Position numbers and translations under genes: made by a program. DNA of 64,000 nt, from contig OY998184.1 in the NCBI GenBank assembly GCA_963921935.1, positions 30,161,567-30,225,566 of the forward strand, read 5' to 3'. This DNA comes from Galeruca laticollis. Lineage: Eukaryota; Arthropoda; Insecta; Coleoptera; Chrysomelidae. Under the pieces are notes generated by a model that was not told where the DNA came from, did no database searches, and worked only from the letters and a program-made list of their open reading frames with translations. Shown piece after piece: positions 35,830 to 47,737 of this stretch (its first letter is position 1; each line of letters starts with the position of its first letter).

Positions 35830-38000
35830 GCCAATAGTCTTTAAAAGCGTTTGGAGGTAGTCGCGGATTTTGATTGTCCCTTATTTGGCTGCCCGAGGGA
35901 ATTGCCTGTGAGTAAGCTTTCAAATTACCAAGATGTCCTTAGGAGCTGTTTCCACGAACAGTACCTTCCAGCATTAGAAAGTTACAAGCCTGTTGGTTTC
36001 TCTCAAATATTTAATATTGTCGCTCCAATCCGTCTTTGACAAAGCATCAATACCAATAGTGACGCCGTACAGAATTGTTCAATTAATAAATTCGTACTAC
36101 AATAGCTACCGCAATCTGATAGAGTCCTTTAAGCGTGACAAGGAAAAAGAAAAGTACAAACAGAAAATTGAGAAATTCAAACAAAAGGCTTTATTACGCT
36201 TTGATGTATCTGCATGTAAATGTGAAATAGCATAATCCTGCAACTGCAAAAAGGTCCCGGAGATCTGTGAGTGCCCTTTATCAATTTCATGTAAATGTGA
36301 AAAAGATAAAAAAAATCCGGTGCTTGAACTTAATTTCATGTATTTCCAAAGAAATCTTGGACAAGGAAAAATTGAAAATTTAGACAAGAAGTAGTCGAAA
36401 AAAATTACCAAAAGACTGCAACGTAAGGAAATCAAAAATTAGGTTATGTCGTCTAGCATTCCATTAGTTTCACATGCACAGCCTTCATGCTCCAAGAATG
36501 CAAGAAAACCAAGAATATATTCAGATGAAAGCTCAATGGAAGAGCCGTGGCAAATGCGAATACAATTAAAAAATACCGCATTGGCCAGTGACCGATTTGG
36601 TGTTTCGGACAGGGCAACAGCTGATATTGCCTCCAATGTCCTGTATGATCTTGGTGTTGCAACGGAAGAGAATATTTTCCTCATAATAGATTAAAACAAG
36701 GTTAGGAGGGAAATAGTTTCAATCAGATGAAATCTCCAAGATATGATAAAAAAAGAACCAAACGTGATACAAGGGCTATACTTTGATGGTCGAAAGGATA
36801 ATACTTGGAAAATTGATGAAGTAAATAACAAGTGTTTCAGAAGAACTGCAAAAGAGGAACACTGTTCGATAATTCAAGAACATGGCTCAATTTATGTTGG
36901 CCATGTATCGCCATCTACTGGAACTTCAAAGGACATTGCCAGTGCTATATTGGATTACTTGAAAGAATAAAATTTTTTGCTACATGAGCTTGACGTAATT
37001 GGATTCTATGGTACCGTCACAAATACAGGCCAGAAAACTGGTGTAACTCACACAATCGAAGAAGAAATTAAAAGACCACTGCAGTGGGGAGTTTGCCTTT
37101 TGCACTTGAATAAATTGCCGTTCCGGCACTTGTTTCGAACTTTGGATGGTGAAACGACTGACCCAAAATATTTTAGTGGTCCTATTGGATCACAACTCAA
37201 AAGTTGTGAAAAACTTCCAGTTGTAAAATTTCAAAGCATTGATTGTGAGATTCCAGATATTGATAGAAAAATCTCAAGTAAAGACCAACAATATCTCCTG
37301 GCCATAAGTTTGGCTATCAAGACAGGTACCTGCACGGTAGACTTGGCAATTCGTGAACCAGGTCCTATCTCCCATTCCCGATGGCTGACAATAGCAAACA
37401 GAGTTCTTCGTCTGTACATGAGTATTGAAAGTCCCTCTGAAAAGCATCTCATTTTGGTACGATTTATACTTAAATCGTACATGCCCGTATGATTTAAGAT
37501 TAAAAAAGTGAGTACCTTATAGATGGGCCAAAACATGTTTTTGATTCAATAAAATCTTCAAGATTCCTGCCAGAAAACTTGATTAAGGTGATTGATCCAG
37601 TAATTGGAAGGAATGCGTTTTTCGTGCATCCAGAAAAGTTGCTCCTTAGTATAATCGTTGATGAAAGGGTCCATATCAGAGAGTTGGGGCTTGGAAGAAT
37701 CATAAAATCAAAGGTCGCAGCTTCTAATATAAAAAGCTAATCCGAAATTTCAAGCCCCCAAAACTCAACTTCCAGGCAAAAGAGTATTACGAAATTATTG
37801 ATTGAACTTCTACTGCAATTTATCCACCACCATTGTTGCGAAGAGTATCATCTGACGAAGAAATAAAGGCCAAGATTTTAACTGTCAACAAATTCGTTAC
37901 TGAAGCCTCCTCAAAACTCGTTGGTGCCAAGCAAACAAGATTCCAAAGTTCCAAATATTTAAAGGACTATTCTGTGAGAAGCACAATAAAATGTTGAAGT
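35830..38000 (+). pseudogene. Pseudogene of an uncharacterised multicopy insect protein
   Basis: Successive frames read as one long protein: VTPYRIVQLINSYYNSYRNL (36061), a basic coiled segment, a cysteine-rich stretch CKCEIA / CNCKKVPEICECPLSISCKC (36215-36300), LELNFMYFQRNLG (36320), DRFGVSDRATADIASNVL (36590), GLYFDGRKDNTW (36775), HCSIIQEHGSIYVGHVSP (36857), ELDVIGFYGTVTNTGQKTG (36982), PLQWGVCLLHLNKLPFRHLF (37074), YFSGPIGSQLKSCEKLPVV (37170), PGPISHSRWLTIANRVLRLY (37360) and, after a stop at 37492, LPENLIKVIDPVIGRN-like sequence. I recognise this as a repeated insect protein family of unknown function; repeated copies suggest a transposon origin, with acidic residues in the GTDG-like region as catalytic candidates. 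At least six breaks. No TIR found. Confidence 0.6.
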
Positions 38001-38530
38001 CTGGTAATTGACAATTCGTATTTCACGATAAATTTTGTGATTGTTTATTAATCATTTAGATAAATGTAAATTGCCTATTCATTTATTTTTCCTAGAGGTA
38101 ATTGTTCCATCAACATTATATTTCTAAAAAAAAACACATGAGTAGTAGATTTTAAAAAATTAGATCCTGCACTGCAGTACAGCCGGTTAGCACTCGAAAA
38201 GTGATCAATTAACTGTATCGAAGGCCTTTGCGCTACCTAAAATTAAAAAAATTATAATATTTTCAATAACTCATTGTGTTCTTATAACTCTAATATAGAT
38301 GATTTTCACAATAGCAGTTCCATATCTAGCTGTTTGGATACTTTTTAAGAAATTTTAAAATCTTGTGATTTTAGTGGAATTTCGAAATTTCAAGTGTGTT
38401 GCGCTAGCTGGGGGTTTATATTTTTTTTCTTTGTTGCATTTTGATAACGCATAATAGAGACAAGTTTTTTTCGGTATAGCATTAAGAACAAAAAATAAAA
38501 AAAATATTTTCAGCCCACCCTAATAAATAT
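38001..38530. other. Non-coding interval
   Basis: No gene seen. A short near-palindrome CCTGCACTGCAGTACAG occurs at about 38166. Confidence 0.4.
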
Positions 38531-38535
38531 GCTTC

Positions 38536-39880
38536 TTATCAGATATGAAGGTTTCGTTTTACCTTATTTATGGGTTGAACTGGCAGGAAATTTGTGGCTA
38601 TTGATTTTATATTGTTGTCGTGCCATTTGCAAACGAGTATTGTCCTATTTCCAGTTTTATGCGTAAATGAACCCCTTGCTTCCTTTTTCATCACTTTTGA
38701 TTTGTCCATTGGGTCTTAAGGTATTCTATTTTCTCTTATGGTTCCCGTGCACCTGATGCCCCTATCTTTCAGTCCTTCTAGTAACAAATATGAGGTAAAG
38801 AAATTATCACAAAATATGTGATAGGGTCGATAGATTTTACTTGATAGAATATTGACATAATGTAATACAACACTTGCACCAAGTCCCACGTCCTTGTATT
38901 TGTCTGGGAGAGTCGTAGACGAATATTGATATGGATCAAACCACACTATGTAGCCTAATATAGTTGTTCCAGTCCAAAATTTATAACCCCACCGGATTGG
39001 CTTGCCCTTTATGAATTGTTTGCATCCATGGCGCCCAAAATAAAGTACCATGGATTCATCAACACTGTGATTTTCTAAATCGGGTGCAAAAAATCGAAAT
39101 CGATTGTTCAAGGAATCAAACAATGGTCTCATTTTGGAGAACTTATCTTGTTTATTTAGAACATTATTGTCATTACAATGTAAATTTGACATTATGTATT
39201 GAAACCTGTCTTCGGAAATTGCTTCACAAACTAAAGTATTATTTGAAGCTGAAGAGTTTTGCCAGTACATTTTACGACGTCTTACAACGACATACCCACT
39301 TAGAATCAGAACTCAAATGAAGCAATAAAAGCCATCTACAGAAATTGTAGAAAGTTGATTCTCTTTAGAGGCATACATATTCGTGTAATTCACTAACATT
39401 TCAATTGTATTTCTATAAATAAAGTACATAAATAAATCTAGTGGGGATTTATCATTTTTAGGGCCATATTCATCTAACCGTCCAGGAAATCTGGAATGTA
39501 TATTGTCATCAGACCATTCGATCACAGGTTTTTTTATTTTTTTTATTGACTTGCTATTTTACGATATTTTTTTTCTCTTGGCCACACGTGTTGATAGAGG
39601 TAGATCATCCTCGCTATCAGACTCTTCATCATTTCTTTGGGGGATCATTGGTAGAAAAGGCTTTAGCCCTCAATTGACTTCTCGGAAGATTACTGGGCAA
39701 AACGAGATCTTCATCCCCTGAATCTTCATCGGTATTCTCATTATTGGCATTTTCGGGTGGTAATATAGTTATGCTATCTGGGGGTGAAGAGTCATCGTCA
39801 ATATTATCTATCTCTTCCAAAAGCTCATGAAGATTCAATGGCCGTCCTTCATATCTGCAACAACAAAAACTGTAAAGCAA
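38536..39880 (-). pseudogene. piggyBac-like transposase remnant
   Basis: Minus-strand pieces follow the piggyBac order. The N-terminal acidic region (39880-39629) has NIDDDSSPPDS and EDSGDEDLVLP. Next, PLDLFMYFIYRNTIEMLVNY (39450-39390) and the core frame 39270-38716: SEDRFQYIMSNLHCND, then VDESMVLYFGRHGCKQF with the first catalytic aspartate, KPIRWGYKFWTG, IVWFDPYQ and YHIFCDNFFTSYLLLEGL with the further aspartates. After the stop the relic continues (38700-38536) with MKKEARGSFTH and VCKWHDN. The zinc-binding C-terminus is not found. piggyBac transposases excise precisely at TTAA; no TIR or TTAA duplication was located. Two frame breaks and 3' truncation. Confidence 0.8.
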
Positions 39881-40648
39881 ATATTACGTCATTTTCAACA
39901 TGTACTCCCACAGAGAAAAATGGTCGTTTGTGTTTTATAAACATTGAACATATCTTCATTGATGTTCATTAACACCAAATATTCTATTCATCTTAAAATA
40001 TAATAAACGTTCTTGATCTGCTCACCTTCAAGTGTCCATGACGCACTAATACAAACAAACAAGTACAAATAGTGAGCTATAAACACTTCCGCGATCACTC
40101 GGGAACGACGATATAATAACAAATGAAATGGTATTTTGTCAGTGATTCTATGTTGGTATCGAGATTTACCGAGAAATTACGAAGTAAGTGTCTAGGACGC
40201 CGTTATGCTAGTGTTATTTTAACGGATCGGTAGGTTCATCTGGGTAAATAGAAACAAGTTAACTCAAGATAACAGTATTTGTGTCGTTTAACTGTCCATC
40301 ATAAGGAACAACATGAAACATTACAAGATTTGTTTGTATACACAAATTAAACACAAATCCTGAAAGGCCGTGTAATTTCAATAGTTAACTGATCAAATCT
40401 AATTAATAAGAACAGGGCCACCTATAGGTGATAAGAAACAATGTGTAGCGATTAAATTGGTATTTAAACAGCAACATTCGAAATTCACCGATAAACTTTC
40501 CGGACAATATGGGACGTCAATGACTAATATAAATCATAGAACTTGATCATAGGATTCTGTGAAAAAAATTTCATCTTGATCTATTATTTTCAGATTCTTC
40601 CATTGGGATTACTCACAACTATCATTGTAAATTGAAAGAATAGTATAT
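39881..40648. other. Non-coding interval
   Basis: No gene recognised; may include 5' flanking sequence of the piggyBac-like copy. Confidence 0.4.
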
Positions 40649-40649
40649 T

Positions 40650-40769
40650 ATACACCAAGGTGGCGAAGACTATTATTATCAACCGAGCACCAAAATTGTT
40701 TCGCGAGGGGCTTTGCCCCGAGCGGAATGAGGTGCGAGGTTTATAAACGTCTTCACCACCGTGGTGTAT
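40650..40769. repeat. 120-bp hairpin with GGGGC-TTT-GCCCC core
   Basis: TATACACCAAGGTGGCGAAGAC (first 20 bases pair) at 40650 is complementary to GTCTTCACCACCGTGGTGTA ending at 40769. The centre contains GCGAGGGGCTTTGCCCCGAGC (40703-40723), a GC-rich hairpin in otherwise AT-rich DNA. Confidence 0.75.
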
Positions 40770-40777
40770 ATACATTT

Positions 40778-41678
40778 TTTTCCACTACTAGCCAAATTTG
40801 AGACACAAATAAAAAATAAAAAAATTTCTTATAAAAATCATGTAGGTATAATTTAATCACACAGCAATAGAATACCATTATTCCTAAAATTCATAATCAC
40901 CAATATTAAGTGCAACGAATTAACGAAACCAATTATACGATCACATCCAAAAATTTCACATAACGTGGTTTATGTTTTACTTTGAACTTTGAACAATTAC
41001 AGCGGTAGTGCGTTCATAAAACTTGGGTGCAAAGTGAGCGTTCATAAAACATTTAACATATGCTTCACCATAGAGAAAGTAATACATTATTTGTCTATGT
41101 GAGTCAAGGATAGCTACCAGTTTCTATCAACAGAAGATTTTCAAATTCCACTGGTGTTAATGTTGAAGGTAAAAACATTCCTCGATCCTCGTTTTTCTAA
41201 AATTAACGGAAAATAAACAACTCATTTCAATGTCAAATTTTGATAGTGTGGATCTACAAATCGTTCAAACTGATTTCTCCCTAGGTGTTTACTCCGTCGT
41301 CTGACTGACACTAACACTGTTTTCGCTCCTCGCCTCACCCATTTAATATATTATGAACGCACTCCTTATGTCATCAGAAATTTTTGGTTGAGCGCAAATT
41401 TTAAACTAATGACAGTTTTATTGAGATAATTTTATCTTGTTAGGTAATTTCAAGCAGTAAATCTGTTAAACACAATCTCCTGGGTATACAAAATTATGTT
41501 GCAGTAGTTTTTGTTAAGCTATTATCCCTGAATTCTCAAAACATTCGAATTTGTCCATTATTGACCTAGGTTAACAATAGGAAAAATTATTAACCACTAA
41601 TAGAGAAATTCAACTTCTCAGTTGGCTAGATGACACAATAATTGTGAACTTTACAGCTAGGAGTGGAAAAAATGCTTT
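40778..41678. mobile_element. Candidate 0.9-kb TIR element
   Basis: CATTTTTTTCCACTACTAGCC (40778) and GCTAGGAGTGGAAAAAATGC (41657-41676) are inverted copies with two mismatches. It abuts the 120-bp hairpin on its left and encloses a second small inverted-repeat element. No coding capacity. Confidence 0.45.
40996..41375. repeat. Inner inverted-repeat element, about 380 bp
   Basis: TAGTGCGTTCATAAAACTTGG (41003) and its diverged complement ending ATGAACGCACTCCTTATG (about 41371) flank it; GGGTGCAAAGTGAGCG and CGCTCCTCGCCTCACCC are also complementary. MITE-like. Confidence 0.5.
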
Positions 41679-42260
41679 TATGAACTGTAATATGTATTAT
41701 GTATAAAGTTCATATGCTATGTAGAATGCAAATTTTATTCTTGTGTCTAAAATTATTTGTATATTCGCTTTGTACAAGGGATTTTGCGAAACTATTATTC
41801 AAATACCATTATTAATTCACCGTCAATGTCGTATATTTATCACCACAATTTTTCTAACCCATTTTCAACATAAAAACACAACCATAACGGTCAGCTGAAT
41901 AATGAAAAATGTATTACGCCGCTGTGATCAGAATCCTTTTGACATCGCTAGATAAAATATATGCTAATTAATAAACCACATCAAATCACCCTTTGGCACA
42001 TTAAAAAATTATCCTAAAACATGTTATCATGGCCATCTCACTGATTAATAAATATCTAGAGGTGGATCATCAAAACATGTGCGGTCAATAACATATTTTT
42101 ATGTAGATACTGTGATATTCCTCGAAAAATCCTGATCAGGAATTGAATACCGGACGAACTGTTTTGAGCTCAAAACATTTCTATGCATGAAAATTCTTGA
42201 GATACGTCTATAAACTGAGTGGAAGTTGGTTTTAGTGGTTAATAAGTATCAACCTTGCAG
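41679..42260. other. Non-coding interval
   Basis: No gene or repeat recognised. Confidence 0.4.
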
Positions 42261-42261
42261 C

Positions 42262-44690
42262 CTGTATTATTCTTCTTCTTCCCGCTGTTTATAGGCATCA
42301 TTGCCTGTTCCTCTTCACATCATTGCCTCTGCTCAGTCACCTCGGAGGTTGTCACTCCATCTTTCCTAGGTCTTCCAAGGCTTTTTTGTCCTGCTAGTGA
42401 TTTGTCCCTTGATATTTTCACAATTCGTTCTTCCGTCATGCGGTCAATGTGCTCATTCCATTTTATCTTTCTATCCAGTACCTAGTCATTGATATTATCT
42501 ATCCCGCATGTTCGTCTGATGTTTTCACTTCTTTCTCTATCCATTAGTGTTCTTCCCGCTATTCTTCGAACTATTTTCATTTCTGTAGTCTCCAGTATCC
42601 GTTTCGTTTTAGAAGTCTCAGGTCGGGTCTCTGCTGCATAGGATAATATAGGTCTGATTGCGGTCTTGTATATGCGGGCTTTGGCTTCAGTTCAAATGTA
42701 TTTATTTCGCCAGATTAAGTCATTTAGGTATGCTGCTGCTCTTGAGGCTCTTGTAGCTTGCTTTCTTACTTCCGTCTCTACGTCCCCGTGTTCAGATATT
42801 TCGATTCCCAGATATTTGAATTTCATTTCCTGGTGTATTATTTTGTTATCCACCACAAGCTTACATCTGATCGGCGTCTTGGAAGTAACCATTGATTTTG
42901 TCTTTGCCGCTGATATTATCATATTGAACTTTTTTGCTGTTTTGTTAAATTGGTACAGTAGCCTTTGCGGATCGTCCTCGTTCCTCGCCAACAGTACCGC
43001 ATCGTCTGCATAGCACAGGATTTTGACCTCTTTATTTCCCATTGTGTATTCTCTTAGTTTGCGTACTTGTTTTATGATTTCATCCATCACTATCTTAAAT
43101 AGGAGCGGGCTGAGAGAGTCCCCTTGCCTAATGCCTAATGTTCAGTTAGGTCACAATTTATTTTTGCTTGGATCGTATTTTTTGAGTATATATTTTCGAT
43201 TATTTCAATGACATTGTATGGTATCTGTCTATCATAGAGAAGGTGTATTATGTCTTTTAATTGTATTCAATCGAAGGCCTTCTGCAAGTCAATGAAACAC
43301 ATGAAGGCCGGTCGATTATATTCGATCGATTTTTCCGTTATTTGTCTTATGACAAATATTGCGTCCGTGCAGGATCTTCCCGATCTAAAACCCTGTTGTT
43401 CATCTGCTAGTGAGATACATTCATTTATTTTATTTGTTATTATCCTTATGATTAATTTCAGCGTTGTGCATAGTAGATTTATTCCTCTATAGTTCTCGGG
43501 CATTTTTTTATCTCCATTTTTGAATAATGGAATAGTAATGCTATTTCTCCACTCATATGGTATTCTGTGTTGGGCGAATATCTTTTTGATTAGGGTTGTT
43601 AGTTGTTGGTTTAGCTTCTCTCCTCCATATTTAAGTAATTCGTTGGCGATGTTATTCGTACCTAGGCTCTTTCTGTTTTTCAGTTTTTGGAGTGCTGTTT
43701 CTATATCTTCCTTTTTTATATTAGTCTCATCACTTATTACTATCTCTGGTGTATTTGGCTTGGTTTCGGTCCCTTCTTCCTTGTATAGTTCCTCTAAATA
43801 TTCTACTCAGATATCTCTTTCTACGTGTCTGGTTCTGATGAGTTCATTTGCTTCTGTTCTCTGATTTCTCATTAATCGCCAGATTTGTTTTTGTAACCCA
43901 TAGAAGTCGCTTTCCATTCTTTTGGAGAAGGTTTCCCAGTAGTTGTCTTTCGTTTGTCTCACTAGTCTTTTTGTATCGTTACGGATTCTCTTGTATTCTT
44001 CATATGCTTCTGCCGTTTGTAACGACATGTAGTTAAAATACGCTTTCTTTTTGCACTGTTCTTTGACCTTGTTGGAGAACCATGGTGTTTTGTTCGTTCC
44101 TTGTTTTTGCGGTCTTATAGTCCGAGTTCCAAGCGATTCACTTGCTGCTTCTATGATATTTTCTTTTAATCTTTTCCAACTGTTGTTAATGTCATCATTT
44201 TCTTCTATCGGGTTTTTATCGATTTTTGCTTTTAAACGGTTTTGATATAGTTCTTTTATGGTTGTGTCCCACATGGGGCTCGATGTTTATTTTTTCTGTG
44301 TGTGATCTTTGTTCTCTATTCCTTCCCAGGTTAAGTTTCATTTTGATTTTTCCAAGAAGCAAACTGTGGTCACTTCCTGCATTCGCGGAATTTAATGTCC
44401 TTACTTCTTGTATCTGTGCGGGGTGTATATGTCTATTGGTTACGATGTAGTCTATTGTTGATTGTTGTCCCCGGGAGTGACGGAAAATAGATTTGTACTG
44501 TGGTTTGAGATCAAAGAAGGTGTTATTGATTCTTAGATCACATAGCGAACATAGGTTCATCAGCAATTCCCCATTGTCGTTCAATATATTTTCTGTATTA
44601 TGATTGCTGAAAAGAAATGGATATTTATTATCCTTTTCTTTGAAGCTATAAGGTGTAATCCATAGGCAAAACACAACACTAACTAACAAT
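42262..44690 (-). pseudogene. RTE-like LINE, 5'-truncated and decayed (minus)
   Basis: On the minus strand the endonuclease C-terminus (44689-44216) shows NTFFDLKPQYKSIFRHSRG, QQSTIDYIVTNR and NAGSDHSLLLGKIK. A linker (44274-43807) is followed by RT: MPENYRGINLLCTTLKLI (43503), DEQQGFRSGRSCTDAIFVI, FMCFIDLQKAFD (43285), ILCYADDAVLLARNEDDP (43026; intact YADD), FKYLGIEISEHGD. The C-terminal region (42600-42300) shows IKWNEHIDRMTEERIVKI and GRPRKDG. The 3' end (about 42290-42268) is rich in AAGAAGAAGAATAA. Several frame breaks separate the parts. It differs from the 5.3-8.45 kb LINE in sequence but shares its design. Confidence 0.85.
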
Positions 44691-45358
44691 AAAATATATT
44701 CTCACTATTAACATATTACATAAATCCATAAAATTGCATTAAAGCTGCACGTTATGACATCTTAGTAACTACCACAAAACACCCACCTTATAGATAGATC
44801 TCACAACACTAAAATGTCAAACTGAAAAGTGGAGCGCCGCGTACAATTAGGAATGGAAATAATTATTAGTAGCAAATTTAAAATGAAGGATTTGGCGGTT
44901 AATTTAAATTCTCTTATGCAATGAAGATGGGTGATTTGTGAAGCAATTATTTCAGTATTTCAATTCGGCTATATTATGGTTGCACTGTAACCAGAAAATA
45001 ACGTCGATTGAAATACTGTATACTTTCTGTTTACTCATAGTCTCAATGAGATTAGTTTCTCCCAATTATTATCTAATTATAGGACCCAAAAGTAAGTATA
45101 ATTTAGGAAAATGTATACTGTCACCTGTAAGATGATACTTGTAGCTACAAGGGAAGATAATATGGTCAGGAAAAACACTTCCATATCATATGGCATATTT
45201 CCATGTGAATCTCTTCCAATAAAAAAAATGAAAAATATTAATTTACCGTAAAAGCACGTCCATTATATAATAAATGCCACTTATCAGGCTAGTGAAAAAC
45301 ATTACATCATTAGATAATAAGAAAAACTTTATGATATACAAAAAAACAAAGGATATAC
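44691..45358. other. Non-coding interval
   Basis: No gene recognised. A short phrase TACAATTAGGAATGGAA (44846) recurs at about 47950, on the far side of the THAP gene. Confidence 0.4.
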
Positions 45359-45359
45359 A

Positions 45360-46845
45360 ATAGTAATTTATTTATTCACGGGCAAGCCCTTTAAAATTAT
45401 ATAAAATTCAAAAGTGAGGAAAATCTATAATGTAGACAAATCTAAACATATATACACTACAATGAATACAGTTATTGAAACAAGATACACAAAAATCACG
45501 GGTTGACAAAATATAAATTACTAAACATTCGAATCACGAATAAAGCGTTTAAATTTAGTAATAGAGGCATCAAAAAGTGAAAGGTCTTACAGTGAGTTTG
45601 CGAGTCTTATATATCTAGGAAGATATGTGTAGTATACAATTATATCTGTGAAAAGGTATGTGAAGTGTTCGATTCTTCCTAGTGGTCTGCGATGGAACAA
45701 GTAAACTAATTTTATTTAGAAGTTGAGTACAGTTATATGTACACTTCGCGTTATATAAAACTGGTACACTTTTTTTCCAATGTAAACCTAACTAATTAAA
45801 ATGACAATGAGTATCATGTGTCAAATTTGTCAAGGCGCATTATTCACGATACCAGCCCATTTTTGAATAATTATTTTCAATGCAGTTGTTACTGAAGCAA
45901 TGAAGTTTACTGCTACTTTTGCATGTCTTGTCGTATTATAGGGATTTTCGTATAAATAATCAGTTAAAGCTTTGTCTAGTTCTATTCTAGTTAAAACTGG
46001 TCTTCCATCTCCTATTTTTCTAACAACAATTTGATCCTTGTTCCACCTGTTTTTAAGTGAGTCATCTAATAAACCTTATATTTAAAAAAAACATTCTAAC
46101 CAGTAACAATGTAACATTTTTATATTTATTAAAATATCACACTATTTCTAAATTTAAGCCAGTTAGTCTTTTTGTAAAAATGTTGTAATGAATTTGTATT
46201 TTTTCTATCTCGTTCTAATACTTCACAAAATTCACTTATATCATTACATCTACTAATATTTTTGTTCAGCTAGCATCACTGTCCTTGAAATTATATCATA
46301 ACAACTAGTTCAGCACTGACACTTTTAAAAACACTATTTTCGATTATAGTAGTTGTACCAGTTTTATATTACGCACAGTGTACCATTTATGATAATAAAA
46401 ACGAATGTAAGTTATTTCTCTTTCCTGCGGTTCTCAAGAGAGGAGATTCGAAGCTGCTGCAGCCACACAGCATAGTCATTATACACATGTAGCTGGAACG
46501 TAATATAGCGTATAAAGTTGTTCTGAACATGTTCCAGTTTTCTAATGTTAACTAAGTAAGGTGGAGACCATACAGAGCAGTAATCAAGGTGAAACCTAAC
46601 TAAAGAAAAATATAAAAGTTTAATATAAAATCACGAATATTTCTCTTAACGAAACCCAACATTTTCAAGGACTTATGCACCACAGTAGTGATGTGGTGGT
46701 TTAAGGTAAGTAAATGGTCAAGAACCACTTCTAAATCTCTTATCTTGTTGATTGCATGAAACAGTTGACCTTTTATGCTATAAGTATAAGTTATTAAGTG
46801 TTGGGAACGACAAAAGCAAATCACGTAACACTTTAATAACTCTGC
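45360..46845 (-). pseudogene. 3' fragment of a CR1/jockey-type LINE
   Basis: The minus strand from 46845 reads RT C-terminal sequence: IRDLEVVLDHLLTLNHHI, VVHKSLKMLGFVKRNIRDF, then in another frame LDYCSVWSPPYLVNI-like, KLEHVQNNFIRYI and RISSLENRRKEK. After a 645-bp insertion it resumes with PLGRIEHFTYLFTD, LPRYIRLANSL and FKRFIRD, ending in an AATAAATAAATTA-type tail at about 45360. Clade assignment is by general look only. It begins inside the THAP gene's third exon, which it appears to have interrupted. Confidence 0.7.
45739..46383. mobile_element. 645-bp TIR insertion within the LINE fragment
   Basis: Ends GTACACTTCGCGTTATATAA (45739) and the complement ending TTATATTACGCACAGTGTAC (46364-46383) form TIRs of about 28 bp sharing ATAAAACTGGTAC. 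The inner minus strand carries a 90-residue stretch (46080-45815) with NRWNKDQIVVRKIGDGRP, VLTRIELDKALTDYLYEN and ending at a stop, suggesting a helix-turn-helix DNA-binding start of a transposase. It is a non-autonomous remnant of unknown superfamily. Confidence 0.6.
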
Positions 46846-46848
46846 TTG

Positions 46849-47737
46849 TTTGGAGCATTTTCCAGCATCAAAAAGTCTTTTTCTAATTGAATGCGTGCGG
46901 TTTCTCTCTATACTATATTTTTTGTGAAAATATTGCATTGCCCTATATAATTTACGTTTCCTGGGTGTTACAGTTTGTTTTGGTACAATATTTTTAAAAA
47001 ATTTGTATGGATTTCTCCCATCAGGTTCTGTAAAATAAAAATAAAATTCATGCAATTATAAGAAACTACTAAACTAATTAATTTAAACTACTAAATGTTA
47101 CAGATGATATGGTAAAATGTTTAAAACCGTTTGTGAACTTCTCAAAAATTTAAAATATATTTTACCATTCATATGTACTGTCCCAACACCATCAGAATTA
47201 TGTAGGGAAGATTTCTGGATGTCTTCGATATGTGAAGATATTTCAGGGTCTGTATAAGGTCCATAGAACTTGATGTTGATGGCAAGTTATAAATTTGCAA
47301 TATATTTATGTTGCCTGTAAAAGAAAAAGTGAATAAAAATACTTATGCAGTTATAGAATGGGTAGTTAGAATAGAAACAGCATAATGGAAATCACATATT
47401 AATCATTATCATTTATGAACATTTCTATTTAAAGTTTTCAGAACATCTAAGATTACAAATAAAATAACTCACCTCTTAAATTCAATGTTGGTACTGAATT
47501 TGAATGCAGTCTATTTGACATGCTTGAAATACATTTTTCTTCGAAATGTAGGTGGCAGACTCTTTTTGAAGCATAAATTATTGCAGGATCCATATTTATT
47601 AAGGTGGTATTGTTGATTGCTTCCATCCACTTTCTAAATCGGATCAATTCTGTTTTTGGATTTGGAAACCTATGTCTAATATCAGATGAATGTCTATTTT
47701 CGCCACAATCATGGACACAACACTTGATTACAGTCAT
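46849..47737 (-). pseudogene. THAP-domain gene, three exons recognisable, truncated
   Basis: Exon 1 (47737-47473) encodes a full THAP module: MTVIKCCVHDCGENRH, IRHRFPNPKTE, RFRKWMEAIN and RVCHLHFEEKCI with C2CH zinc ligands, then LHSNSVPTLNLR; it ends at a GTGAGT donor. Exon 2 (47314-47166), between TTTTACAG and GTAAAA, has KFYGPYTDPEISSHIEDIQ and one stop. Exon 3 (47027-46849), after TTTTACAG, has EPDGRNPYKFFKNIVPKQ and RKRKLYRAMQYFHKKY, a basic coiled segment. The LINE fragment begins where exon 3 stops. It may be a host THAP gene or a P-like transposase. The splice signals and framing look fresher than in neighbouring relics. Confidence 0.7.

Noticed and set aside
36439..36684. Minus-strand open frames opposite the uncharacterised protein
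   Set aside because: The plus-strand frames carry the conserved motifs; the minus frames are shadows.
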